DNA of 64,000 nucleotides from Bianquea renquensis (lineage in GTDB: Bacteria > Bacillota > Clostridia > Lachnospirales > Bianqueaceae): positions 85,419 through 149,418 of the forward strand of contig NZ_JACRSQ010000005.1 in the NCBI RefSeq assembly GCF_014384895.1, given 5' to 3'. Numbering within the stretch: position 1 is the stretch's first letter; the number at the start of each line of letters is the position of its first letter. The notes below the pieces were generated by a model, which was not told the origin of the DNA, searched no databases, and saw nothing but the letters and a program-made list of their open reading frames with translations. This document shows, in pieces, positions 50,821 through 59,441 of the stretch. The position numbers and the translations under genes are program-made.

Positions 50821-51785
50821 TCGATCAATGGGAAGAAGCGGTGGCAGGGGAGGAACAGCGAGGACAGAGGCTGGATCAATACGTCAGCGCTCTGTGTGAA
50901 GACTGCTCCCGCTCCCGCGTTCAAATCCTCTTGGAGAAAGGACATATCACTGTCAACAGCCAGCCGGAGAAAGCCAACTATCGAATTCGGCCGGGTGACG
51001 TGGTCCGCTGGAGCATTCCGGAACCGGAAATGCTCAGCGCAGAGCCTGAACCCATGGACCTGGAGATCGTGTATGAAGATGAATCCTTGGCCGTCGTCAA
51101 CAAGCCGCGGGGGCTGGTGGTTCACCCGGCGGCCGGGCATGCCAGCGGGACACTGGTCAACGGCCTCATGTATCACTTTCAGGGAAATCTATCGGCCATC
51201 AATGGCGTCCTGCGCCCGGGCATTGTGCACCGGATCGACAAGGATACGTCGGGCTTGCTAGTTGTCTGTAAGACGGATCGGGCGCATCAGAAGATGAGTG
51301 AGCTTTTAGCCGAACATGCCATTACGCGGCGGTATCACGCCATCGCCTATTTTAATTTCCGCGATGATGAGGGGACAATCTCTGCGCCTATCGGGCGAAG
51401 CGGCCATGACCGAAAAAAGATGGCTGTTACGCCGAAGGGCCGGCATGCGGTGACCCATTACCAGGTGCTGGAGCGTTTCGGCGAGCTGACCTATGTGCAG
51501 GCTGAGCTGGAGACTGGGCGGACGCATCAGATCCGGGTGCATTTGAAGAGCATCGGCCATCCCCTTCTGGGGGATCCGGTATATGGGCCTGCGTCCATAC
51601 CGCCGCAGGCAGCTCGGCTTCTCCGTGGAGTTTCGAGTGAGCTTTTGGAGGGACAGATTCTCCACGCCAAAGTCCTCGGCTTTGTCCACCCCATCACCGG
51701 CCAGTATATGGAGTTTGACCAGGGGTTACCATCATATTTTCTCGAAATTTTAGATGCCCTGCGAAAAAATAAGGGGAATCTGTAA
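50817..51785 (+). CDS. rluD: RluA/RluD-family 23S rRNA pseudouridine synthase
   Basis: A 322-residue pseudouridine synthase: the N-terminal S4 domain (GQRLDQYVSALCEDCSRSRV) is followed by the catalytic domain with VVNKPRGLVVHPAAGH and the motif HRIDKDTSGL (catalytic Asp141), then RTHQIRVHL. It starts with GTG at 50817 (AAGGAGG upstream) overlapping the lspA stop. The target is probably large-subunit rRNA, but exact positions differ in Gram-positives. Confidence 0.92.
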   Translation: MIDQWEEAVAGEEQRGQRLDQYVSALCEDCSRSRVQILLEKGHITVNSQPEKANYRIRPGDVVRWSIPEPEMLSAEPEPMDLEIVYEDESLAVVNKPRGLVVHPAAGHASGTLVNGLMYHFQGNLSAINGVLRPGIVHRIDKDTSGLLVVCKTDRAHQKMSELLAEHAITRRYHAIAYFNFRDDEGTISAPIGRSGHDRKKMAVTPKGRHAVTHYQVLERFGELTYVQAELETGRTHQIRVHLKSIGHPLLGDPVYGPASIPPQAARLLRGVSSELLEGQILHAKVLGFVHPITGQYMEFDQGLPSYFLEILDALRKNKGNL

Positions 51786-51792
51786 ATTATTC

Positions 51793-51821
51793 TTGTAAAA
51801 CCCTCGCTGATTTGGTAAAAT
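51793..51821 (+). promoter_or_regulatory. Promoter for the uracil permease gene
   Basis: TTGTAA (51793-51798) and TAAAAT (51816-51821) are separated by 17 bp, so uraA has its own promoter after rluD. Confidence 0.5.
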
Positions 51822-51856
51822 AGGTAAGAAAATTGTATCAGAGAGGATGAGAGGGA

Positions 51857-53113
51857 ATGGAGAAAGGAACGCAGTTAACAGCACAGCTCTCCGTGGGGAA
51901 GAAAGTTGTGCTGGGTCTACAGCATGTATTGGCGATGTTTGGGGCCACGGTTTTGGTTCCCCTATTGACAGGGCTGGATCCTTCGATTGCCATTTTGGGC
52001 GCGGGCATTGGAACACTGATCTTCCATGCAGTGACGAAGGGGAAGGTACCTGTTTTTTTAGGATCCAGCTTTGCCTTTATTACGGCTATTACATTGACGC
52101 TGGATGGGTCAGGCATCGGGGCCGTGAAAACCGGCATTATCGCAGCCGGTTTAATTTATGTGCTGGTGGCGGGGTTGATTAAGCTATTTGGCGTACAGAG
52201 AGTCCACAGCTTGTTTCCGCCCATTGTCACGGGGCCCATCATCATCGTCATCGGGCTTCGGCTGAGCCCTTCTGCGATCGAAAACGCATTCTTCCATACC
52301 GTTGACGGTGCATCGGTGTTCTACTGGCAGGGGGCCATCGTCGCCATGGTGGTGTTGATTACGATGATCATCGTGTCCATCTTTGCGAAGGGCTTCTTTC
52401 AGCTGGTGCCGATTCTCATCTCTGTCATCGTGGGGTATCTGTTGGCGTTGGCCATGGGCATGGTGAACACGGCGGAGATCGCTGCGGCGCCTTGGATCGG
52501 CCTCAGCGCAGAGGGCATCCAGTATCTGAAAGCGGCTCCCGAAATATCCTGGAGCGGGATTCTGGCCATCGCGCCCATTGCGCTGGTTGTCTTCGTGGAA
52601 CACATTGGCGATATTACCACCAACGGCGCCGTCGTCGGCCAGGATTTCTTCCAGGATCCAGGCATCCACCGCACCATGCTGGGCGATGGGCTGGCGACCA
52701 TTGTGGCAGGTCTGATAGGAGCACCGGCCAATACTACCTACAGTGAGAATACGGGCGTGCTGGCCGTGACTAAGGTATATGATCCCTCCATCATTCGGAT
52801 TGCAGCGGTCTTTGCCATTGTGTTGAGTATGTTTGGCAAGTTCGGCGCCTTCGTTCGGACCATCCCAGGGCCTGTCATGGGCGGAATCAGCATCGTGCTC
52901 TTTGGCATGATTGCCAGCGTCGGCCTTCGAATCCTCATTAACGCGAAGCTAGACTTTTCTCACAGCCGGAATTTGTTGATCGCCGCTGTGATTCTGGTCA
53001 TGGGAATCGGGATCGACAATCTACCGATTTACGGTGACATCACGATTTCGGGGTTGGCCATTGCGGCCATCGCCGGCGTGATAATGAACAAGGTGCTTCC
53101 GGAAGAGATTTAG
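51857..53113 (+). CDS. uraA: Uracil/xanthine permease (NCS2 family)
   Basis: A 418-residue, roughly 14-helix NCS2 transporter importing uracil (or a related base) with protons. LQHVLAMFGATVLVPLLTGL, the substrate-site motif VVFVEHIGDITTNGAV (Glu) and GLIGAPANTTYSENTGVLAV (second Glu) are diagnostic of the UraA branch. No PyrR-type attenuator was recognised in its short leader. It ends with a strong hairpin. Confidence 0.9.
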   Translation: MEKGTQLTAQLSVGKKVVLGLQHVLAMFGATVLVPLLTGLDPSIAILGAGIGTLIFHAVTKGKVPVFLGSSFAFITAITLTLDGSGIGAVKTGIIAAGLIYVLVAGLIKLFGVQRVHSLFPPIVTGPIIIVIGLRLSPSAIENAFFHTVDGASVFYWQGAIVAMVVLITMIIVSIFAKGFFQLVPILISVIVGYLLALAMGMVNTAEIAAAPWIGLSAEGIQYLKAAPEISWSGILAIAPIALVVFVEHIGDITTNGAVVGQDFFQDPGIHRTMLGDGLATIVAGLIGAPANTTYSENTGVLAVTKVYDPSIIRIAAVFAIVLSMFGKFGAFVRTIPGPVMGGISIVLFGMIASVGLRILINAKLDFSHSRNLLIAAVILVMGIGIDNLPIYGDITISGLAIAAIAGVIMNKVLPEEI

Positions 53114-53157
53114 GAAGACAGCCGGACAGAACAATAAAATCGTATGGATCACAAGGA

Positions 53158-53198
53158 AAAGGGCTATACAAAAGGAGAATCCGATTGTATAGCCCTTT
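53158..53198. terminator. Terminator between uraA and the cysteine-rich gene
   Basis: A perfect 14-bp stem (53158-53171 with 53185-53198), with AAA before and TTTCTT after, serves both convergent genes. Confidence 0.88.
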
Positions 53199-53240
53199 CT
53201 TCTAGATCTGAAGAACCAAAGGTTTTATGGCCGGATTGGA

Positions 53241-54254
53241 TTAACGGCAGCCACAATCACAGCCGCAATCCGATGAGGTGCTGGGCTCGGAGGCTGCGGA
53301 GATTCCCGTGGTGGAGCGAGCGACGTCTAACGGCTGGATGTTCAGTTCCAGCAGATCACCTTCCACGAAATCGCGGCAGGCATCTCCTTCTTCCGTGTTC
53401 AGAGGCGAGCATTTGGGCGGGACAGCTAGCCCATTGTGAGGAATGCGATACTGAACAAAATAGATAGATTTCAAATACAGTGTCAGACCCAGCGCGACTA
53501 AGCCACACTCATTATCATGGCGTACGACTTTGGCCAGTGCCTGTGCGCTGATTCCCTGGCGCAGCATATTGTTGCCGGGGCAGGAGCAGGGCTCCTCCAT
53601 CCCGATGAAGTTGATGCTGGGAACCAACTCATCACCGCGACCCTGGTAGGCCGGGCCGTAGGGAGTGTAGAGTTCCAGGCAGACGCAGCAGGGATTCGTG
53701 TCTTCGTCAAAGCTATCATCTTCAGCGCAGGGAGGAAGATATTCCTCGGTGATAACAAAGCTCTCCAAGACGTTATTGCAGCAGTCCAACAGCTGTACCG
53801 CTAATTTCACCATAATGTGGGACAGGCTGATACGGCTGCAGTTCGGGCGAGAACGCAGAACCTCAACTTTTGAACCGTGATCGCAAGACCCAGTGTTGAA
53901 ATCGATATCGATGACTTTGACATTGATGGTGCTGATCTGCGGGTTGGCAAAGACATTCCGCTGAAACACTTTGCAAAGGTTGATACCGCATTCGTCAAAC
54001 ACGACAGGGGCCATGACAGTCAGGTTGCGGGGCTGGCCGATGGGGGCGTTGACGCAAGGGTCTTTGCTGCAGCTGGTATTCATTGTATTGTTGCAGCAGG
54101 AATTGCAGCCACAGGATTCCTTGCAGCAGGAGTCTTTACAGCCGCAGGGATCAGGATTCGGGGAACAGGACGGGCAACAGGTGCCGTCCATAAGAGGACG
54201 GGTCATGAAGCGGCCGCCATTGGATTTGTTAAAGAGGGTTGTGCATTTCGACAT
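53241..54254 (-). CDS. Cysteine-rich protein, putative spore coat/exosporium protein
   Basis: A 337-residue protein with about 33 cysteines, densest at the N-terminus (SCCKESCGCNSCCNN) and the C-terminus (SDCGCDCGCR). The middle is beta-rich (STINVKVIDIDFNTGSCDHG, CVCLELYTPYGPAY). There is no signal peptide. I do not recognise a named family. High cysteine, no export signal and a SigK-like promoter (54288-54315) suggest a mother-cell product assembled and cross-linked in the spore coat. GGAGG precedes the ATG at 54254. A metal-storage role is an alternative. Confidence 0.6.
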   Translation of the reverse strand: MSKCTTLFNKSNGGRFMTRPLMDGTCCPSCSPNPDPCGCKDSCCKESCGCNSCCNNTMNTSCSKDPCVNAPIGQPRNLTVMAPVVFDECGINLCKVFQRNVFANPQISTINVKVIDIDFNTGSCDHGSKVEVLRSRPNCSRISLSHIMVKLAVQLLDCCNNVLESFVITEEYLPPCAEDDSFDEDTNPCCVCLELYTPYGPAYQGRGDELVPSINFIGMEEPCSCPGNNMLRQGISAQALAKVVRHDNECGLVALGLTLYLKSIYFVQYRIPHNGLAVPPKCSPLNTEEGDACRDFVEGDLLELNIQPLDVARSTTGISAASEPSTSSDCGCDCGCR

Positions 54255-54287
54255 TTGGATTACCTCCAACTCTTACCTTTTGTACTA

Positions 54288-54315
54288 TAGTCTATGTGGA
54301 ATGGGAGGAGGGGGT
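54288..54315 (-). promoter_or_regulatory. SigK-like sporulation promoter for the cysteine-rich gene
   Basis: The minus strand has CATAGACTA at 54288-54296, matching the SigK -10 pattern CATAnnnTA. AC lies 17 bp upstream at 54314-54315, as in the SigK -35. The start codon follows about 34 bp later with a good ribosome binding site. SigE could also use the -10. Confidence 0.45.
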
Positions 54316-54327
54316 TCCAACGTGGAG

Positions 54328-54357
54328 TCATAAAAAATCCAAAAGATTCATAGGATA
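54328..54357 (+). promoter_or_regulatory. SigE-like sporulation promoter for the propeller/coiled-coil gene
   Basis: The plus strand has TCATAAA (54328-54334) resembling the SigE -35, a 14-bp gap, and CATAGGATA (54349-54357) resembling the SigE/SigK -10. It leads to a leader of about 50 nt before ATG 54414. Confidence 0.4.
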
Positions 54358-54413
54358 CAGAATATGGAAAGATATACCTTTGAAGCGAAGATATTCAACG
54401 GGGAGGATTTTTT

Positions 54414-55727
54414 ATGGGGTACCTGGTGCGAAATGGACGGACCGACTTTTATTACGTGGACTACGCCGCGCGGAGTGGACTCTTTTATCAGATCCACAGC
54501 GGACAAACCGTGCGAACAAAAGGCCTTACCCCCGATGCGCTGAACGAATATGCCGTCGCCAAGGATGACGGAGGGAGGGTCCACATCTGCTTGAAGAACC
54601 GGCGAAATCAGATTTTGCATATGAAAGAGACGAAGACAGGCTTTCAGACAGAGATCATACTGGAAGACAGTGAAAACCAATATCGGATCACAGGCCTGCG
54701 AATGGTAGCCCAAAAGGAGGTATACTTATTTTATCGCGCGTTTAACGCAGAGGAGGATAGCTACCACATCGTATGCCAGCAAATCCATGGAGCTGGCATT
54801 GAGAGTGAGCCTCAAGTCATAGCGCAGCTGCCAAGCGATACGAGTGTCTTTGATGTCGGACTGGGAAGCGGCGGTGTCTATGTGATAACCGTAGGACAGG
54901 TGGAGCGCGGGTACTCCATTTTTTTGCACACGTTTGCCATACGGGAAAACCGCTGGCTGAGGACAAGATGCCTGTTGCAGGTGCCTACAGAGCCGGAGTC
55001 CATCACCTTTTGTGTCTCCGACCACGGGACCGTCCATGTTGGATACGTGGTCAATCAGTATGGTCAACACCGATTGCAGTACGCGCAGAGACGAGACGAT
55101 GAGGATCTGTCTTTCATGCAATCCGATCGAGGGCAAGTTCTCGCGTCGGCAGGGACGAAGCTAGAACCTGCCATGTTCCTTTTCAATGGACGGATTTGGA
55201 TTCATTGGAAGGAATCTGTGGGAATCCGGATGGTCATGTCGTCCGACGAAGGACTCCATTTTTCCTCTTCCCGCCTGTGTACAATCTCGCAGAGTGCGCA
55301 GCTAATCTATTATGTTCACAGAGAAGAGGACCGGCTGCAAGGCCAGCGTTTTTATGGCGTCGTCAGCCCTCAGCCCCTTTTAGCGATTCTCCATGAAATT
55401 GATACCTGCGGTGTATTTCTAGAACGGCCCAGGGAAGAGCTCCGTCTAGTATTGGAAGACCAGGAGCAGGTGAGGCCCTGCCAGAAACCGCATCAGGAAT
55501 ATTACATTCAGCTTCGGGCGATGGAGGAGGAGCAGCAGCGTCTTCTGCAGCAGTATCAGGATTTGGAGGAAGTCAATGTACAGCTGCGGGAAGAGGCTGA
55601 AAGCTGGAAAGAACGCTGTTTTGCGGCTCAGGCTCGACAGAAAATGGAGATCAAAAAAAGGGAGATGCTTCGTGACCAGTGCGAAGACATCCCCAAGGAG
55701 GATATACAGCAGACCGATTACCGGTGA
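54414..55727 (+). CDS. Uncharacterised beta-propeller-like protein with C-terminal coiled coil
   Basis: A 437-residue protein of no family I can name. Residues 1 to about 320 show repeated beta-strand units (GGRVHICLKNRRNQILHMKE, GTVHVGYVVNQYGQHRLQYA, GRIWIHWKESVGIRMVMSSD), suggesting a propeller. Residues about 355-425 are a strongly charged coiled coil (EEEQQRLLQQYQDLEEVNVQ). There is no signal peptide or membrane helix. GGGGAGG precedes the start. It is divergent from the cysteine-rich gene with adjoining sporulation-type promoters, so a coat-assembly role is plausible but unproven. Confidence 0.6.
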   Translation: MGYLVRNGRTDFYYVDYAARSGLFYQIHSGQTVRTKGLTPDALNEYAVAKDDGGRVHICLKNRRNQILHMKETKTGFQTEIILEDSENQYRITGLRMVAQKEVYLFYRAFNAEEDSYHIVCQQIHGAGIESEPQVIAQLPSDTSVFDVGLGSGGVYVITVGQVERGYSIFLHTFAIRENRWLRTRCLLQVPTEPESITFCVSDHGTVHVGYVVNQYGQHRLQYAQRRDDEDLSFMQSDRGQVLASAGTKLEPAMFLFNGRIWIHWKESVGIRMVMSSDEGLHFSSSRLCTISQSAQLIYYVHREEDRLQGQRFYGVVSPQPLLAILHEIDTCGVFLERPREELRLVLEDQEQVRPCQKPHQEYYIQLRAMEEEQQRLLQQYQDLEEVNVQLREEAESWKERCFAAQARQKMEIKKREMLRDQCEDIPKEDIQQTDYR

Positions 55728-56170
55728 TAGAACAAGCCCTCGTGGCGAAGCAGACGGTCCATCTTGTGAAAGATGTCGAGAATAAGGTCATCGCAGCTTG
55801 AAAACTGCGCGCGCAGGCGAGGGCAGGAGAGGCTGCCGAATTCAGCCTGACATTGCTGAAACAATAGAAGTGACAGCCGCCTTGCGGTTTTCTCATCGCA
55901 TAGAAGACCAAAAACCGCAGCCGCGCCTAGCAGGCCTCCGCAGATTTGGCCAATTCCCATCCCTCCGGTGTACACCGCCAGGGAGCGGTACACCTCATCG
56001 GGCCAACAAAGTCCATATTGTCCGGAGGCGATCCGAACAAGCTGTTGTGCGCAATTATCCTCATCGTAGCCGGAAGAGCGGACACATCGTTTTGGAGAGG
56101 GGGAAAAGCGAAGGGGCGTACAGGAATTTTGCCGGGACGGATCCCGGTTGTTTTGAATTTTTAAGATCAT
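55718..56170 (-). CDS. C-GCAxxG-C-C family protein
   Basis: A 150-residue protein of the C-GCAxxG-C-C type: QQLVRIASGQYGLCWPDEVY, then YTGGMGIGQICGGLLGAAAV and FGLLC. The family, with conserved cysteines and a Gly/Ala helix, is common in anaerobes and thought to bind a redox or Fe-S cofactor; no firm function. The first 25 residues look less conserved. ATG 56170 has GGAGG 7 nt before it. It overlaps by 10 nt the end of the convergent propeller gene, so both 3' ends are tightly packed. Confidence 0.75.
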   Translation of the reverse strand: MILKIQNNRDPSRQNSCTPLRFSPSPKRCVRSSGYDEDNCAQQLVRIASGQYGLCWPDEVYRSLAVYTGGMGIGQICGGLLGAAAVFGLLCDEKTARRLSLLLFQQCQAEFGSLSCPRLRAQFSSCDDLILDIFHKMDRLLRHEGLFYHR

Positions 56171-56232
56171 AGCATAACCTCCGTTGCCTATGGATTCCCT
56201 ATTAGGATATGCCAGAGGAGGGAGGTAGGTGT

Positions 56233-56643
56233 TTATTGGGCAGAGGTCAGAATCCGGACCGCTCTCGGAGTGTACCGGCTGCGGTTCATTTTTTTTGTCA
56301 TCACGTGCAGGACGCCGTAGGTGATGGCTAGCAAGAGCAGAGAGATGAGAAAAACCGCGCTTTCCTGTGAGAGTAGCTGACTGGCAATCAACATGCTGAG
56401 CAAAAAGACTACAAGAGGCACTCCGTATAGAAGCAGGGTCGCGGATAAAAATCCAGATTCCTCCAAAGTAATTTCCACCTGATCCCCTGGTACGGCTCCG
56501 CAATCATTCTGTGCCAGCAGAACCATGGTATCCTTGGAAGAAAAGGTCAGACAGGCCTTGCAGTGCTTGCAGGCATCGTGGCGCGGCATTTCAACCCGGA
56601 CCATGGATCCCTCAAGCTTTGTGACAACTCCAATTTCAGCCAT
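56233..56643 (-). CDS. rseC: RseC/MucC-family (SoxR-reducing system) membrane protein
   Basis: A 136-residue protein: N-terminal domain with the C-x2-C-x2-C-type cluster (DACKHCKACLTF), then two membrane helices (LLLYGVPLVVFLLSMLI and AVFLISLLLLAITYGVL). RseC-like proteins go with Rnf/electron-transfer systems and SoxR reduction. In this window no rnf genes are seen. AGGATTG precedes the ATG. It lies between the C-GCAxxG and tcdA genes on the same strand. Confidence 0.85.
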   Translation of the reverse strand: MAEIGVVTKLEGSMVRVEMPRHDACKHCKACLTFSSKDTMVLLAQNDCGAVPGDQVEITLEESGFLSATLLLYGVPLVVFLLSMLIASQLLSQESAVFLISLLLLAITYGVLHVMTKKMNRSRYTPRAVRILTSAQ

Positions 56644-56749
56644 TTCAATCCTCCATTCCGAAGCGTATAAGCGCGAAGAGCGCAGGCCAAATTTTTAGTT
56701 TGGCTCTGCGGTCAACAGTTGATGTCATGAATCGCAGCGATGTTCTCCT

Positions 56750-57448
56750 TTACGCCAGTGTCAATCCGGCTAGGGCGCGGACCACATATCCAGCAAGGAT
56801 CATGCCAGCTACAGGTGGCACAAAGGATAGGCTGCCCGGCGGGGTGAGTGGGCTTCGCGGCGGCTCAGTGGAATACAGGACGTCAAGTTTTGGAATCCCC
56901 CGCTTTCGAAGCTCACGCCGCATAACTTTTGCCAGAGGGCATACGGAGGTCTGATAAATATCCGCAATCTGGAAGCGGGTCGGGTCCAATTTATTGCCAG
57001 TGCCAAGACTGCATATGATGGGAATACCCCGTTCCCTAGCGCACTCGATGAGCGTCAATTTACCGGTCACCGTATCGATGGCGTCGATGACATAGTCACA
57101 GCCTGAGTCTAGAACAAAAGCGTCCTCTTGTTTCAGAAAAAACATCTCGTGGGTCTCGACGTTGATTTCCGGATTGATGTCCAGCGCCCGCGCTCGCATC
57201 AATTCGACCTTCGATTGACCGATGGTCTTGGTTGTAGCGTGGAGTTGGCGATTGATGTTAGTATGATCCACCACGTCCTTATCAATCAGAAGTAAGCTGC
57301 CCACCCCAGCGCGGCACAAGGCCTCTATCGCAAAGCTGCCGACCCCTCCAGCTCCAAAGACAGCAACGCGAGACTGGCGCAGGCGTTCTTGACATTCCAG
57401 GCCGATCAGCCGAATGCTGCGGGCAAATAGATCTTCATACGAGTACAA
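56750..57448 (-). CDS. tcdA: tRNA threonylcarbamoyladenosine dehydratase (ThiF/MoeB/HesA family)
   Basis: A 232-residue E1-like adenylating enzyme that makes cyclic t6A at tRNA position 37. Motifs: RLIGLECQERLRQSRVAVFG, then GAGGVGSFAIEALCRAGVGS for ATP binding, and VDHTNINRQLHA and DAIDTVTGKLTLIE. The start is a TTG at 57448 with GGAG 9 nt upstream; a GTG/ATG-type longer start to 57481 would overlap the promoter. It is divergent from rex. Confidence 0.88.
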   Translation of the reverse strand: MYSYEDLFARSIRLIGLECQERLRQSRVAVFGAGGVGSFAIEALCRAGVGSLLLIDKDVVDHTNINRQLHATTKTIGQSKVELMRARALDINPEINVETHEMFFLKQEDAFVLDSGCDYVIDAIDTVTGKLTLIECARERGIPIICSLGTGNKLDPTRFQIADIYQTSVCPLAKVMRRELRKRGIPKLDVLYSTEPPRSPLTPPGSLSFVPPVAGMILAGYVVRALAGLTLA

Positions 57449-57472
57449 GATGATCGACTCCTTTCGTGTAGT

Positions 57473-57501
57473 ATCATACACTATATTTGAAAAAAAATCA
57501 A
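57473..57501 (-). promoter_or_regulatory. Promoter of the tcdA-rseC-C-GCAxxG run
   Basis: On the minus strand TTGATT (57496-57501) and TATGAT (57473-57478) are 17 bp apart, 25 bp before the TTG start. Confidence 0.6.
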
Positions 57502-57620
57502 ATGGGCCTTTGTATAAGCAGGCAAAAGTGCGGACAAATTTTCGAAAAAGAAGATTTTTTCTTTTCTTTTATTGGGGGGTATGTTATAATATAAACAATA
57601 ATTTTGAAGGAGCTACTGAA

Positions 57621-58277
57621 ATGAAAAGTGAGAAATATATATCGCCGGCAGTGATACGGAGATTGCCTCGATATTATCGATATCTGGGAGATCTCCTGGC
57701 GAAAGACATCACGAGAATCTCGTCCGGAGAGCTCAGCAAGCGAATGGGGATCACGGCGTCACAGATACGGCAGGATCTCAATAATTTTGGCGGCTTTGGA
57801 CAGCAGGGATACGGGTACAATGTGGAGTATCTATATAAAGAAATGGGCAAGATTCTGGGATTATACAAGTCCTACAGCGTCATTATCATCGGCGCCGGTA
57901 ATCTGGGACAGGCCCTGGCCAACTATACCAATTTTGAAAAGCGTGGATTTCGCATTGAAGCGCTCTTTGATGTCAATCCTCAGCTGATCGGCCTAAATAT
58001 TCGGGGCAGTGAAGTTTTGGATATGGCGATCTTGGAGGGATACCTCCGAGATCACGCCATCGATATAGCAGTGCTGACAATTCCGAAGACTAGCGCTGTG
58101 GAGGTGGCCAACCTTTTGGTCGACAATGGGATATCCGCCATCTGGAATTTTGCTTCTGTGGACTTAAAATTTCCAGGTCATTCAGTGGTGGTTGAAAATG
58201 TACATTTGTCGGACAGCCTCATGACCTTGTCCTATCAGCTTAAAGAGCTTCGCAGCGAGACGCCCTTGGAGGAATAG
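57621..58277 (+). CDS. rex: Redox-sensing transcriptional repressor Rex
   Basis: A 218-residue Rex, a dimeric repressor that reads the NADH/NAD+ ratio and controls fermentation genes. The winged helix is AVIRRLPRYYRYLGDLL, SSGELSKRMGITASQIRQDL, NNFGGFGQQGYGYNV; the NADH-binding Rossmann motif is VIIIGAGNLGQAL; the domain-swapped C-terminal helix is LMTLSYQLKEL. AAGGAG precedes ATG 57621; the frame to 57414 would overlap tcdA. An extended -10 TGTTATAAT (57592-57600) is its probable promoter. Confidence 0.95.
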   Translation: MKSEKYISPAVIRRLPRYYRYLGDLLAKDITRISSGELSKRMGITASQIRQDLNNFGGFGQQGYGYNVEYLYKEMGKILGLYKSYSVIIIGAGNLGQALANYTNFEKRGFRIEALFDVNPQLIGLNIRGSEVLDMAILEGYLRDHAIDIAVLTIPKTSAVEVANLLVDNGISAIWNFASVDLKFPGHSVVVENVHLSDSLMTLSYQLKELRSETPLEE

Positions 58278-58473
58278 GGCAAGAAAGGCCGTGGGGAAAT
58301 GATGTGCCACGGCAGCGGTTTTTTATTTCCGTGGTGGCGGGCATTCCGTCAGTACATAGCGGATAGGCAATCAGAGGGTGTCCCAAAACTGTGAATTTTA
58401 GATCCATAAGAAAAGGGGCATCCTCTTTCTTTTAACAAAAATGGCTGTTTTCTAAAAAATGCGGCATTGGTAC

Positions 58474-59350
58474 TTATCCCTCCAATGCCATTTTTGTGAT
58501 ATTATGAGCGATTGACAGCAATCCCCTCTCTATTTTTACCTTCTCCTTCCCTCGAAGTAGAAATCGTCGGAACCAACAACCTTTGATCCGGCCAAAGGTC
58601 TGTTCTACTTCCACCACTCTTTGGGTACGTAGTTTCACCCCTGTTTCGGAGCAAAGGTTCTCATTCGCTTTCTTCTTTAATTCATTCAGCCGGTGCGAAA
58701 ATAGCAGGGCTTTTGGCTTCTCTGTCTTTTTGCATTCCCGTCTGGTTTCATATCCTGCCTCTGTCACATATTTTCGGTTTCCCACATGGAGCAGATGGTT
58801 TCCATTCCGGCATAAAAAGCTATCCGTCTTCTTGTCATAGGCAAGATTCTCCGGCAGATATGGATTCTCCCGATTTTTTCGTTTCTTTTCCCAATGAAAC
58901 TTATTATATTTTACATAACTTCCAAGATTATTTTCTTCCAGATCCTCATAATTCTCTTCACTTCCGTATCCTGCATCTGCCACGATGTTCTCCGGTAACC
59001 TTCCCAGACGCTCCTTTAGATGCTGCCGATGGGGAATCATGGTTTTTGTGTCCGTGGGCTGTGATCCGGGTGTTTTCCCCCTTTTCCTCCAAATCTTCTT
59101 CCAGATAGATATGGTTTTCTTCCGCTACGATCCGGTCAATCTCCCTGAGATGGCTTTTGATCTTCTCATCCAGCTTCTGGTCATAATTGCGGACAGACTT
59201 ATTCCACACAAAAGAATCCTTGTTGGCATTGGCTTTAATTTTTGTGCTATCCAGAAAGTAATTCTGCAGTTGAATATATTGTTTGTCGATCAGGAACCTT
59301 ACAACTTCATAAAAGATGTCTTCTATGAGATCTTTCATTTCCAGCCGCAA
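58474..59350 (-). pseudogene. IS1182-family transposase, internally deleted and frameshifted
   Basis: The upstream piece (59350 to about 59060) reads FLDSTKIKANANKDSFVWNK and IDRIVAEENHIYLEEDLEEK, the start of the IS1182 catalytic region. It then loses frame; the second frame from about 59050 reads PTDTKTMIPHRQHLKERLGR, VADAGYGSEENYEDLEENNL and ends HNITKMALEG. The N-terminal part of the gene is missing, and a segment present in the right-hand fragment (61021-61247) is deleted here. Confidence 0.8.
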
Positions 59351-59441
59351 TCATATGAAGATAAGGGAGGGAGCAGGTGGGCAGAGCCTATTGCTGAAGT
59401 GTCACGGCGTCACAGAAGGGGCGTTTTTTTATTGGAAGAAG

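Noticed and set aside
51786..51856. PyrR-type attenuator or purine/pyrimidine riboswitch before uraA
   Set aside because: The leader is under 40 nt after the likely promoter, with no anti-terminator/terminator pair.
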